From: JAGLGH01 sp034723595
Lineage (GTDB): Archaea; Nanobdellota; Nanobdellia; Woesearchaeales; JAGLGH01
Direction: 5' to 3'
Length of the DNA stretch: 12,674 nt
Assembly (NCBI GenBank): GCA_034723595.1
Contig: JAYEPB010000079.1
Span: 1-12,674 of the forward strand
Part shown: positions 1-7,391 of the stretch, one piece after another
Numbering within the stretch: the stretch's first letter is position 1
How the letters are laid out: each line of letters starts with the position of its first letter
The notes under the pieces: generated by a model
Database searches by the model: none
What the model was told of the DNA's origin: nothing
Seen by the model: the letters and a program-made list of their open reading frames with translations, nothing else
Translations under genes and position numbers: made by a program

Positions 1-896
1 CTCGTAAGAGCTGACTTGAACCCTGAGAGATGTGTTCCTCCTTCAATAGTATTTATATTATTCACAAAAGAGAATATATTTTCGCTATAACTATCACTAT
101 ATTGCATAGCAATCTCCACACAGATGTCCCCTTTTTCCTTTTCAAAATATATTGGATCATGCAAGGCATTCTTATTCTTATTAAGATACTGCACAAATTC
201 AATGATGCCGCCTTCATAATAAAACTCTTTGCTCATGCCTTTTGCATCTCCATTCTGAGGTCTTTCATCTATAAGATTTATCCTTACTCCTTTATTAAGA
301 AAAGCAAGTTCTCTCAGCCTTGCAGCAAGTATATCAAAATGGAACTTGACATCTTCAAATATTTCATGATCTGGTGAGAATGTTACAACTGTGCCTGTCT
401 CCTGAGTATCTCCAATCTCCTTCATAGAACCTTTTGTGATACCTCTCTCAAATTCCATAGAATATATCTTATTATCCCTCATAACTTTGACAACAAGAGA
501 TTTTGAAAGAGCGTTTACGACAGAAATCCCAACCCCATGTAATCCGCCTGATACCTTATATGAATCCGAATCAAATTTGCCACCAGCATGAAGTTTTGTC
601 ATAACTATTTCCAATGCTGGCTTATTATATTTTGGATGCATATCAACAGGAATACCTCTTCCATTATCAGTAATTGTTACAGAACCGTCCTCATTTATTG
701 TTACAATAATCCTATCGCAGAACCCTGCCAGAGCTTCATCTATTGAATTATCAATAATCTCATAGACCAGATGATGAAGACCCCTTATGCTTGTGCTTCC
801 TATATACATTGAAGGCCTTTTCCTTACTGCATCAAGCCCACCAAGCACCTTAATGCTTTCTGACCCATAATCAGATTTCTTGTTTTCTTCTGGCAT
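1..896 (-). CDS. gyrB: DNA gyrase subunit B (5' part, runs off window)
   Basis: Reverse-strand translation gives 298 codons of the ATPase subunit of type IIA DNA gyrase, which with GyrA introduces negative supercoils using ATP. The GHKL fold is clear: the N-box EIIDNSIDEA has the presumed general base E46 and Mg ligand N50; TDNGRGIP (about 76-83) is the G1 box; GGLHGVGISVVNAL (about 117-130) forms the ATP lid. The transducer domain starts near residue 225, and EGGTHLSGF near 285-293 matches the usual GyrB stretch. The start is the ATG at 894-896, preceded on the minus strand by a GAGGA Shine-Dalgarno. The TOPRIM and C-terminal parts lie outside the window, so gyrase versus ParE cannot be fully separated, but the N-terminus reads as GyrB. 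It is divergent from the radical SAM gene. Gyrase in archaea is generally attributed to bacterial transfer. Confidence 0.96.
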   Translation of the reverse strand, partial: MPEENKKSDYGSESIKVLGGLDAVRKRPSMYIGSTSIRGLHHLVYEIIDNSIDEALAGFCDRIIVTINEDGSVTITDNGRGIPVDMHPKYNKPALEIVMTKLHAGGKFDSDSYKVSGGLHGVGISVVNALSKSLVVKVMRDNKIYSMEFERGITKGSMKEIGDTQETGTVVTFSPDHEIFEDVKFHFDILAARLRELAFLNKGVRINLIDERPQNGDAKGMSKEFYYEGGIIEFVQYLNKNKNALHDPIYFEKEKGDICVEIAMQYSDSYSENIFSFVNNINTIEGGTHLSGFKSALT

Positions 897-940
897 TTTT
901 GCTATTTCCTCTTTTACTTAATTATACATATTATTATCAG

Positions 941-963
941 ACTCTCTGCTAAATCCCGAGAGT
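941..963. promoter_or_regulatory. Inverted repeat beside gyrB promoter (possible operator)
   Basis: ACTCTC (941-946) and GAGAGT (958-963) are perfect inverted repeats separated by 11 bases. On the minus strand they lie just downstream of a TATA-like box (968-975) and cover the expected transcription start about 25 nt further on. This is a plausible operator or 5'-leader hairpin for gyrB. The arms are only 6 bp, so chance is possible. Confidence 0.35.
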
Positions 964-967
964 TGAC

Positions 968-975
968 ATATAAAA
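968..975 (-). promoter_or_regulatory. Candidate TATA box for gyrB
   Basis: On the minus strand this reads TTTTATAT, close to the archaeal TATA consensus. It would place transcription start near 945, giving a leader of roughly 50 nt that contains the GAGGA ribosome-binding site of gyrB. The upstream bases are not a strong BRE. The palindromic TTTATAAA at 1048-1055 is an alternative further away. Confidence 0.4.
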
Positions 976-1338
976 CCAGCCCATAGATTTAGTAAACTTT
1001 TCAGACGATATTTTCTTATTTCTCTATCAATATAGAATAACCCTGCATTTATAAATGTTTTGTTTTAAACTTGATTTAAAAAAATCAATCCTGCTATTTA
1101 CAATAATTGGTTAATTATTCCCTTTATGATTTTAAATATATTATATTGATTATTTTATGAGCCCGCATCAAGTATTGATAATGTCCTCTTCACTCAAAGA
1201 AAATCTCGTGCAAGACAAGATAGTTTTTTAGTCAAAGAAAACCAACTACCGCTGGTGAACACACCTGTGGAAAAAGCAGATTTTAAAGCGGTCAAAAGAG
1301 TTTTATCCCTCAGGGGTAATAAAATCACCTCAATAACA

Positions 1339-1346
1339 TTTATAAA
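1339..1346 (+). promoter_or_regulatory. TATA box for a leaderless radical SAM gene
   Basis: TTTATAAA is centred 26-27 bases before the ATG at 1369, the spacing at which archaeal RNA polymerase starts transcription. Together with the lack of a Shine-Dalgarno before that ATG, it suggests a leaderless transcript and argues for the ATG over the upstream GTG at 1255. Confidence 0.5.
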
Positions 1347-1368
1347 GCAACTCAGATTCACAAAATAT

Positions 1369-2508
1369 ATGCGTAAAATAACAAAAACCCCTCATTATTC
1401 CTATAAAATAGGGAATCTTCCAAAAGGATGCAGACACTGTGTCAAAGGGAAAAAACTGGTACTATTCATAACAGGAGTATGTTCAAAATCCTGCTTCTAT
1501 TGCCCATTGTCTGATACAAGAAAAGGCAAGGATTTTGTCTGGGCAAATGAGTGGAAGGTCGAGAAAAAGAACGATGTTATAGAAGAAGCAAAGATTTCCA
1601 GCAGCAGCGGCGCAGGAATAACAGGAGGGGATCCCCTCATGAAACTTGACAGGACCATAAGCCACATAAAGATGCTAAAGAAGAGTTATGGCAAGGATTT
1701 CCATATCCACTTATATACGCCACTGACTTTTGTTACAAAGAAAAGGATAGAAAATCTTTATAAAGCTGGGCTTGACGAAATCAGGCTTCACCCTAATCTT
1801 GATGATCCCGAAGAATGGAAAAGAATTGAAGTTACAATACCTTATGAATGGGATGTAGGCATAGAGATTCCTGCTATACCTGATAAGATTGAACAGACAA
1901 AACAGCTTATAGATTATATCAAGGATAAAGTGAATTTCATCAATATCAATGAATTTGAGATATCTGATAACAATGCATGCAAACTTGCAGATGCTAATTA
2001 TCACAGTAAAAAAGGCATGTCTATTGTTGTTGAAGGAAGCGACAAGGCAGCAAAAACACTCTTGAAATACCTGGCAACAGAAACCAAGCTCAATTGCCAT
2101 TATTGCAGCGCAAGATTGAAAGATGCTGTTCAACTTAGGAACAGGATAAAGCTGAGAGCAAAAAATGTCGCAAAGCCTTATGATAAGATAACTAAAGATG
2201 GCACACTTCTAAGGGGAGCGATATACCTTAAAGAACTTATACCAGATGCAGACTACAGAATCAAACTCCAGATGATAGACAAGAAAGTTCTCATCAAAAA
2301 ATTATTCAAAATAAAAAGAGAACTGCAATCAAAATGGAACATCAATATCAATGATGCTGATGTTGATCCAGATAAAATAAGGATTACTATGGCGAAAGAT
2401 ATGATCAAAAAAATCAAGTCAAATCTCAAGAGAAATAAGCTTGTTCCTACAATAGTAGAAGAGTATCCTACACATGATGGTCTTGAAGTTGAGATTGAAT
2501 TCTTATAG
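1369..2508 (+). CDS. Radical SAM protein, COG2108-like
   Basis: This is a 379-aa radical SAM enzyme of the archaeal group related to pyruvate formate-lyase activase; the substrate is unknown. The cluster motif CSKSCFYC (C38, C42, C45) would bind the SAM-reducing 4Fe-4S cluster, and ITGGDP (84-89) is the GGE-like SAM-binding motif. Two extra cysteine pairs stand out: GCRHC (C21, C24) just before the main cluster and CHYC (C243, C246), which may bind an auxiliary cluster or zinc. The N-terminal two thirds form the barrel; the last 100 residues are Lys-rich and probably a separate domain. I chose the ATG at 1369 because family members begin shortly before the LPKGCxxC motif and a TATA box sits 26 nt upstream. 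The frame remains open upstream and a GTG at 1255 would add 38 residues; neither start has a good ribosome-binding site. Confidence 0.88.
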   Translation: MRKITKTPHYSYKIGNLPKGCRHCVKGKKLVLFITGVCSKSCFYCPLSDTRKGKDFVWANEWKVEKKNDVIEEAKISSSSGAGITGGDPLMKLDRTISHIKMLKKSYGKDFHIHLYTPLTFVTKKRIENLYKAGLDEIRLHPNLDDPEEWKRIEVTIPYEWDVGIEIPAIPDKIEQTKQLIDYIKDKVNFININEFEISDNNACKLADANYHSKKGMSIVVEGSDKAAKTLLKYLATETKLNCHYCSARLKDAVQLRNRIKLRAKNVAKPYDKITKDGTLLRGAIYLKELIPDADYRIKLQMIDKKVLIKKLFKIKRELQSKWNININDADVDPDKIRITMAKDMIKKIKSNLKRNKLVPTIVEEYPTHDGLEVEIEFL

Positions 2509-2575
2509 ATTTTCATTATTTTTTCACAGTCATTAATCTTAAATTGACATTAATCTTACCCTTAGCAGACACTAT

Positions 2576-2598
2576 GATTTGTTTTTAAAAATCAAATC
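2576..2598. promoter_or_regulatory. AT-rich dyad between radical SAM gene and pepN
   Basis: GATTTG and CAAATC form perfect inverted arms around a T5A5 core with one extra T. The core TTTTTAAAA resembles an archaeal TATA box, which would start transcription near 2613 and give pepN a leader of about 50 nt. It could equally act as a terminator-like element for the gene to the left. Either reading is weak. Confidence 0.3.
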
Positions 2599-2662
2599 AC
2601 AAAACAACAAACTTAATAAGGGATGACAAAAATATAATTTATGCTTAGGAGATTAATCAAAA

Positions 2663-5314
2663 ATGCAGCATAAATACACAAAAAGGACATATGAAAAAGA
2701 CTATCGAAAACCTGATTTTAAGATACCTGCAATCCATCTTGATTTCAATATACATGAGCAATACACAATAGTAAAATCAAGGCTTAAAATCATTGCTGAA
2801 ATAAATGATAATGAAACAAATAAACCTCTTATTCTGGATGGCATAAACCTCAATCTCAGATCGCTCAAGATTAATGGTGTTGAACTTGATAAAAAAGAGT
2901 ATACGCTGACAAAGGAAAACCTTACTATCTCTAACCCTCCTAAAGAATTCACACTGGAAGCAGAGACTGAGATTGAACCTCATAAGAATAAAGCATTGAT
3001 GGGCTTATATAGATCCAATGGTATATTCTGTACGCAAAACGAAGCAGAAGGATTCAGGTGCATAACATTTTTTTTGGATCGACCTGATGTCATGAGCATC
3101 TATACGACAAGGATTGAAGCCAACAAAACTGAGCTTCCTGTTCTGCTGTCAAATGGCAATCCTATAAACAAAGGCGATTTGCCTGATGGAAGACACTTTG
3201 TAACATGGGAAGACCCATTTATGAAACCATGCTACCTGTTTGCGCTTGTCGCAGGAGATCTTGCATTTGTCCAGGATAAGTTTATGACAAAAAGCAAACG
3301 TGATATTGACCTAAGAATATATGTGGAAAAGGGTATGGAAGACAAATGCTCTCACGCACTTGATTCTCTAAAAAAAGCTATGAAATGGGATGAAGATACT
3401 TTTGGTCTTGAATGCGATCTTAACACTTATATGATTGTTGCTATCAATGACTTCAATCATGCGGCAATGGAAAATAAGGGGCTAAACATTTTTGGCAGTT
3501 CATATGTGCTTGCAGACCCAGAAACTGCATCTGATGCAAATTTCCAGAATATCACATGGGTCATTGCTCATGAATATTTCCATAACTGGACAGGCAACAG
3601 AATTACATGCAGAGACTGGTTTCAGCTGACTCTTAAAGAGGGTCTGACAGTGTTTAGGCATCAGGAATTCCGCGCTGACATGACATCAAGACCTGTAAAA
3701 AGGATAAGTGATGTCTGCACTATAAAAAATCATCAGTTTAGTGAAGATGCTGGACCCAATGCTCATCCTATCAAACCAGCTTATTATATGGAGATAGATA
3801 ACTTTTATACAACTACTATCTATCAGAAAGGGGCTGAAGTGATAAGAATGATCCATACATTCCTTGGCAAAGAAAAATTCAGAAAAGGCATTGATAAATA
3901 TTTTGAGCTTTATGATGGACAAGCAGTCACAACAGAAGATTTCATACATGCTATGGAACTTGCATCAGGAATGGATTTTACACACTTCAAAAGATGGTAT
4001 TCGCAGGCTGGAACCCCTGTATGCAGTGTAACAGGGGAGTATAATGCTGAAGCAAAGACTTACACTCTGAACATAAAGCAGAGCTGCCCTGCAACACCAG
4101 AATCCAGGGAAAAGAAACCTTTCCATTTTCCATTGAGCATTGGATTGCTCGATAGTGATGGCAAAGATATGAAACTGCAGCTTGCAGGAGAACAAGAAAA
4201 TAGTGAGACAACAAAAATACTGCATATCAAAAAACAAGAAGAGACTTTTATCTTTGAGAATGTATCTGAAAAACCCCTGCCATCACTACTCAGGAATTTT
4301 TCAGCGCCTGTGAAACTGGAGTTTGACTATGCCAAAGATGATCTTATATTCCTGCTGGCAAACGACAGTAATGAATTCAACCGCTATGAAGCAGGTCAAA
4401 AACTTGCAATGATTGAGTTTAAGAAGATAATTGCTGAGATTCAGGCAGGTAATGAGCCAGTGCTGGATGATACTGTGCTGGATGCATTTGGCAGAATCCT
4501 ATCTGACAGCAATCTTGACAATGAATTTATCTCTGAAGCTATGCACCTGCCAACACTTGCAATTCTTGTGGAAGACATGAATATCTGTGACTATGATTCA
4601 GCATATAAAGCAAAAAAAGCATTTATAAAAAGTCTGGCGCAAAGGCATGAGGATCTATTTAAGCAGCTTTATAAGCAATTAAGTTCGCATGAAGGCGCAT
4701 ATTCTATTGATTCTGCGTCTATAGGAAGAAGAAGCCTGAAACATCTTGCTCTTTATTATCTTGCATCACTTAAAACAGATGAATACATTAAGCTGGCTTT
4801 TGACCAATTCAATAATGCAACCAATATGACAGAGACTATTTCAGCTCTTTGCGCGCTGGCAGATATAGATTGCCCTGAAAAAGAAGAAGCCCTAAAAGCG
4901 TTTTACAATAAGTGGAAGCATAATTCGTCAGTAATGGACAAGTGGTTTGCAATCCAGGCATCCTCTGACATAGACAACCTATTAGAGACTGTAAAATCCC
5001 TTGAAAAAGACCCTGCATTTGACAGGCAAAACCCATATAAGCTAAGTGCCCTGTTTGGCTCATATGCAAGGAATGTTGTTAGGTTTCATGACATATCAGG
5101 CAAAGGATACACTTATCTGGCTGACAAGATTCTTGAAATAGACAAATTCAATTCTAAAGCATCTGCCAGATTTTGCACTGCATTTAATAAATATCCAAAG
5201 ATGGACAAGGCAAGAAAAGCCCTTATGGGAAATGAGCTGATGAGGATTCTTGAGACAGAGGGAATATCAAAAGGAGTTTATGAGATTTTGTCCAATATAA
5301 AAAAGTCTCATTAG
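2663..5314 (+). CDS. pepN: Aminopeptidase N, M1 zinc metallopeptidase (E. coli PepN type)
   Basis: An 883-aa cytoplasmic aminopeptidase that removes N-terminal residues from peptides late in protein breakdown. The zinc motif HEYFH (H303, E304, H307) is followed by ligand E326; the N-terminus-binding motif reads AAMEN (E270) instead of GAMEN; catalytic Tyr is Y387 in IYQKGAEV. All sit exactly six residues after my recalled E. coli PepN numbering (H297, H301, E320, E264, Y381), so this is the bacterial PepN subtype, not the tricorn-factor or eukaryotic type. Order: N-terminal beta domain (1-195), catalytic domain (196-440), beta sandwich (441-550), helical C-terminal domain (551-883). There is no signal peptide. 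The ATG has an AGGAG site at 2647-2651. Oddities are G-to-A in GAMEN and His where E. coli has Asp in VFRDQEF. The gene is intact and probably monocistronic. Confidence 0.96.
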   Translation: MQHKYTKRTYEKDYRKPDFKIPAIHLDFNIHEQYTIVKSRLKIIAEINDNETNKPLILDGINLNLRSLKINGVELDKKEYTLTKENLTISNPPKEFTLEAETEIEPHKNKALMGLYRSNGIFCTQNEAEGFRCITFFLDRPDVMSIYTTRIEANKTELPVLLSNGNPINKGDLPDGRHFVTWEDPFMKPCYLFALVAGDLAFVQDKFMTKSKRDIDLRIYVEKGMEDKCSHALDSLKKAMKWDEDTFGLECDLNTYMIVAINDFNHAAMENKGLNIFGSSYVLADPETASDANFQNITWVIAHEYFHNWTGNRITCRDWFQLTLKEGLTVFRHQEFRADMTSRPVKRISDVCTIKNHQFSEDAGPNAHPIKPAYYMEIDNFYTTTIYQKGAEVIRMIHTFLGKEKFRKGIDKYFELYDGQAVTTEDFIHAMELASGMDFTHFKRWYSQAGTPVCSVTGEYNAEAKTYTLNIKQSCPATPESREKKPFHFPLSIGLLDSDGKDMKLQLAGEQENSETTKILHIKKQEETFIFENVSEKPLPSLLRNFSAPVKLEFDYAKDDLIFLLANDSNEFNRYEAGQKLAMIEFKKIIAEIQAGNEPVLDDTVLDAFGRILSDSNLDNEFISEAMHLPTLAILVEDMNICDYDSAYKAKKAFIKSLAQRHEDLFKQLYKQLSSHEGAYSIDSASIGRRSLKHLALYYLASLKTDEYIKLAFDQFNNATNMTETISALCALADIDCPEKEEALKAFYNKWKHNSSVMDKWFAIQASSDIDNLLETVKSLEKDPAFDRQNPYKLSALFGSYARNVVRFHDISGKGYTYLADKILEIDKFNSKASARFCTAFNKYPKMDKARKALMGNELMRILETEGISKGVYEILSNIKKSH

Positions 5315-5328
5315 GAAACTTTTTATAG
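5314..5328 (+). promoter_or_regulatory. BRE/TATA promoter of the HAD-GH15 unit
   Basis: GGAAAC followed by TTTTTATAG begins at the last base of the pepN stop codon and matches the archaeal BRE plus TATA layout. It predicts a start near 5350, some 16 nt before the HAD ATG. A second AT box (TTATATAT, 5333-5340) could give an even shorter leader. The promoter implies that this unit is transcribed separately from pepN. Confidence 0.55.
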
Positions 5329-5365
5329 TAAATTATATATATGACTATCCTCAAAATAAGATGTT

Positions 5366-6154
5366 ATGAAGAAGATAATCTTTACTGACCTTGATGGCAC
5401 ATTGCTTGACCACAATACTTATTCTTATGCAAAAGCAAACCAGGCACTGAATATTATCAGGAAAAAAACAATTCCTCTGATCATCTGCACAAGCAAGACC
5501 AGGGCAGAGATTGAAGCATATAGGAAAAAGCTGGGTAATAAGCATCCATTCATATCAGAAAATGGCGGCGCAATATTCATCCCTAAAAAATATTTCAGCT
5601 TCAAGTTCAAATACAATAAAGAAGATAAACGCTATTTCATAATTCAGCTTGGTGCAAGCTATAAGATACTTAATGTTGCCATCCAGGCAATAGAAAAAAA
5701 GTATGAAGTCAAAAGTTTCAGTGACATGAGTACAAAGGAACTGGCAAAAGAAACAGGATTATCACCTGTGCAAGCAAGATTAGCAAAGAAAAGAGAGTTT
5801 GATAAGGCATTTCTGATTCTTAATCCTAAACATGAAAAAGCTGTATTAAGGCAAATAAAGAAAAGCAGATTTAATTATACAAGGGGGGGCAGATATTATC
5901 ACATAATGGGCAAAAGCGACAAGGGGAAAGCAGTTGAGATACTGACCCAGCTTTTCAAAAAAGAATATAAAGATATAAAGACAATAGGTCTAGGAGACTC
6001 GCCAAATGATTTCCACATGCTGGATAATGTTGATGCAGGCTATCTTGTGATGAAGAAAAACAGGAGATATTCTTCAAAAAAATACGCAAGAGCTAAAGGT
6101 ATAGGTCCTGAAGGATGGAACAAGGCTGTAAAAAAGGAGGTTCAAAATGATTGA
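5366..6154 (+). CDS. HAD-IIB phosphatase, mannosyl-3-phosphoglycerate phosphatase-like
   Basis: A 262-aa HAD hydrolase that resembles mannosyl-3-phosphoglycerate phosphatase (MPGP), which dephosphorylates mannosyl- (or glucosyl-) 3-phosphoglycerate to the glycosylglycerate solute. Motif I is DLDGT (nucleophile D8, acid/base D10); motif II lies in ICTSKTRAEIE with S43; motif III probably uses K183 or K187; motif IV is GLGDSPND (D211, D215). HPFISENGGAIFIP (60-73) and the cap-domain sequence AKKREFDKAF (140-149) are typical of MPGP and not of trehalose-phosphate phosphatase. The length is normal for the family. The gene overlaps the GH15-like gene by 8 nt, so translation is probably coupled. 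No synthase (MpgS/GpgS) is in the window, so the natural substrate is inferred; a glucosyl-phosphoglycerate or another sugar phosphate remains possible. Confidence 0.85.
   Translation: MKKIIFTDLDGTLLDHNTYSYAKANQALNIIRKKTIPLIICTSKTRAEIEAYRKKLGNKHPFISENGGAIFIPKKYFSFKFKYNKEDKRYFIIQLGASYKILNVAIQAIEKKYEVKSFSDMSTKELAKETGLSPVQARLAKKREFDKAFLILNPKHEKAVLRQIKKSRFNYTRGGRYYHIMGKSDKGKAVEILTQLFKKEYKDIKTIGLGDSPNDFHMLDNVDAGYLVMKKNRRYSSKKYARAKGIGPEGWNKAVKKEVQND
6136..6141 (+). promoter_or_regulatory. Strong Shine-Dalgarno inside the HAD gene for the GH15 gene
   Basis: GGAGGT lies within the last codons of the HAD gene, five bases before the GH15 ATG at 6147. It is the strongest ribosome-binding site in the window and supports internal initiation on a shared mRNA. 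Confidence 0.8.
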
Positions 6155-7319
6155 TGTAAAAAAAGCTGAACGCATTTATAAGAAAAGCTTAGAGATAATC
6201 AGGAAAGTGCAGTTGAAAAATGGCGGCTGTCTGGCTACGCCAAAAGGAGAGCGCTATCCTTATGTTTACCCAAGGGATCATGCTATCATAATGCTCGGGT
6301 TCCTTTCTGCAGGAGATTATAAAAGAGCAAAAAGAGGACTTGAGTTTGTCTTCAACTGCCAGCTTGAAAGCGGAGCATTTCCCCAGAGAATAGACCAGGA
6401 TGGAAGTGATGCTTCTTACAAACCGATTCAGATTGATGGAACTGGACTTATATTGTACACTATAGCTAAATATATCAATATGACTGATGATATCGCATTT
6501 GCAAAAGCAAACTGGAATAATATAAAGAAAGCAGTTGAATATATAATAAGCAATGTGTATCAAGAGAAACAGCTTGTATTCACGCCAAACTCAATCCATG
6601 AATTTCCGCCAACTGAGGCAGGCTTGGAAATCTGGGCAAATTGCACATGCTGTTCTGCATTGCACAAGATGCATGATCTTAGTACAAGACTGAATATTGA
6701 GAATAATGAATGGAAAGAGTATGCAGTAAAAATCAGGGATGGAATCTTGAAAAACATGTGGAATCCTAGAATTGGAACATTTGTCAAGAACATCAGGATC
6801 AAAGAATCAAGCTCAGTTCTTATTGATATAGATGCTTGCGAGTATGCGATTGCGGATTTTGGAATACTTGATGATGCTGATAAGAGAGTGATTTCCACAG
6901 TCAGGGATATTGAAAAAGCTCTATGGAACAAGCAATTGGGTGGGCTTTGCAGATACCCTAAATATGAAGGACGAAACAACGGCGGCTGGGGACCATGGCC
7001 TCATTTTACTTTGATGATATGCAGGCATTATATCAGGCTAAAAAACAAGAACAAAGCAGATAAGTATATGAATTGGATACTGAAAATATCTTATAAAGAC
7101 ATGCTGCCAGAGCATATATCTACAGTTGCTGAATTTGAGGAATATGTAACTGACTTTACCCAGGCAGGACTGCTGAGAAAAGACAGGCTGATAATGATAG
7201 AGAATGCACGAAAGCATCCAGAATTCAAGAAAGGTGTCGCTTACATAACCACACCCCTTGCATGGCCTCATGCAGAGTTCATAAGGACATATAATCTGTA
7301 TAAAGTTGTATTTGGGTAA
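6147..7319 (+). CDS. Glucoamylase-like glycosidase, GH15-type (alpha/alpha)6 barrel
   Basis: A 390-aa protein with the pattern of a GH15-like catalytic domain (glucoamylase, trehalase, dextran glucosidase), without the N-terminal beta domain of long archaeal glucoamylases. Landmarks: YPYVYPRDH (38-45), which matches the substrate-binding WPRD motif; DGTGLILYT (98-106); EAGLEIW (157-163), the likely region of the catalytic acid; MLPEHI (319-324) with E322 as the expected catalytic base; and TPLAWPHAEFIR (369-380), the C-terminal signature. There is no signal peptide, so it should act inside the cell. The overlapping phosphatase gene suggests that it hydrolyses a related alpha-glycoside such as a glycosylglycerate or trehalose, or trims a storage glucan. 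Hydrolases known for mannosyl- and glucosylglycerate are GH63, a related clan, so family placement needs a profile search. The start is fixed by the GGAGGT site. Confidence 0.8.
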   Translation: MIDVKKAERIYKKSLEIIRKVQLKNGGCLATPKGERYPYVYPRDHAIIMLGFLSAGDYKRAKRGLEFVFNCQLESGAFPQRIDQDGSDASYKPIQIDGTGLILYTIAKYINMTDDIAFAKANWNNIKKAVEYIISNVYQEKQLVFTPNSIHEFPPTEAGLEIWANCTCCSALHKMHDLSTRLNIENNEWKEYAVKIRDGILKNMWNPRIGTFVKNIRIKESSSVLIDIDACEYAIADFGILDDADKRVISTVRDIEKALWNKQLGGLCRYPKYEGRNNGGWGPWPHFTLMICRHYIRLKNKNKADKYMNWILKISYKDMLPEHISTVAEFEEYVTDFTQAGLLRKDRLIMIENARKHPEFKKGVAYITTPLAWPHAEFIRTYNLYKVVFG

Positions 7320-7343
7320 AAAGTTTCCTACGGAAAGTTTTTA
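7317..7343 (+). terminator. Terminator-like hairpin including the GH15 stop codon
   Basis: TAAAAA (7317-7322) pairs with TTTTTA (7338-7343) and TTTCC (7324-7328) with GGAAA (7332-7336), giving 11 pairs with one G/G mismatch and a 3-nt loop. The T-run follows the GC part directly, as in an intrinsic terminator. The TAA stop is part of the stem. The right arm GGAAAG-TTTTTAT also looks like the BRE/TATA at 5314, so a promoter reading is possible. Confidence 0.55.
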
Positions 7344-7391
7344 TGAGTGGTTTTGGGCATTAAGGAATCGTATGTAAGAGAATATGGATTT

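Larger units (their letters stand above)
897..1368. other. Divergent AT-rich intergenic region, no convincing gene
   Basis: This 472-base stretch between gyrB (-) and the radical SAM gene (+) holds dyads and TATA-like boxes but no gene I can support. Seen directly: an ACTCTC/GAGAGT inverted repeat (941-963), a perfect 12-bp palindrome CATTTATAAATG (1046-1057) containing a symmetric TATA box, and two 7-bp stems with 4-nt loops (1071-1088 TTGATTT/AAATCAA; 1102-1119 AATAATT/AATTATT). From about 1150 the frame of the radical SAM protein is free of stops, with a GTG at 1255, so its right-hand part could be N-terminal coding sequence. I favour non-coding because the family usually starts close to the first cysteine pair and a well-placed TATA box precedes the ATG at 1369. 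Confidence 0.55.

Noticed and set aside
30..377. Plus-strand 115-codon open frame
   Set aside because: It lies entirely inside gyrB on the other strand; the minus-strand product has unmistakable GyrB motifs and the plus frame has no Shine-Dalgarno or family resemblance.
5366..6154. HAD protein as trehalose-6-phosphate phosphatase (OtsB)
   Set aside because: The SKTRAEIE, HPFISENGGAI and KKREFDKAF stretches are typical of the mannosyl-3-phosphoglycerate phosphatase group, although both are HAD-IIB and the substrate remains unproven.
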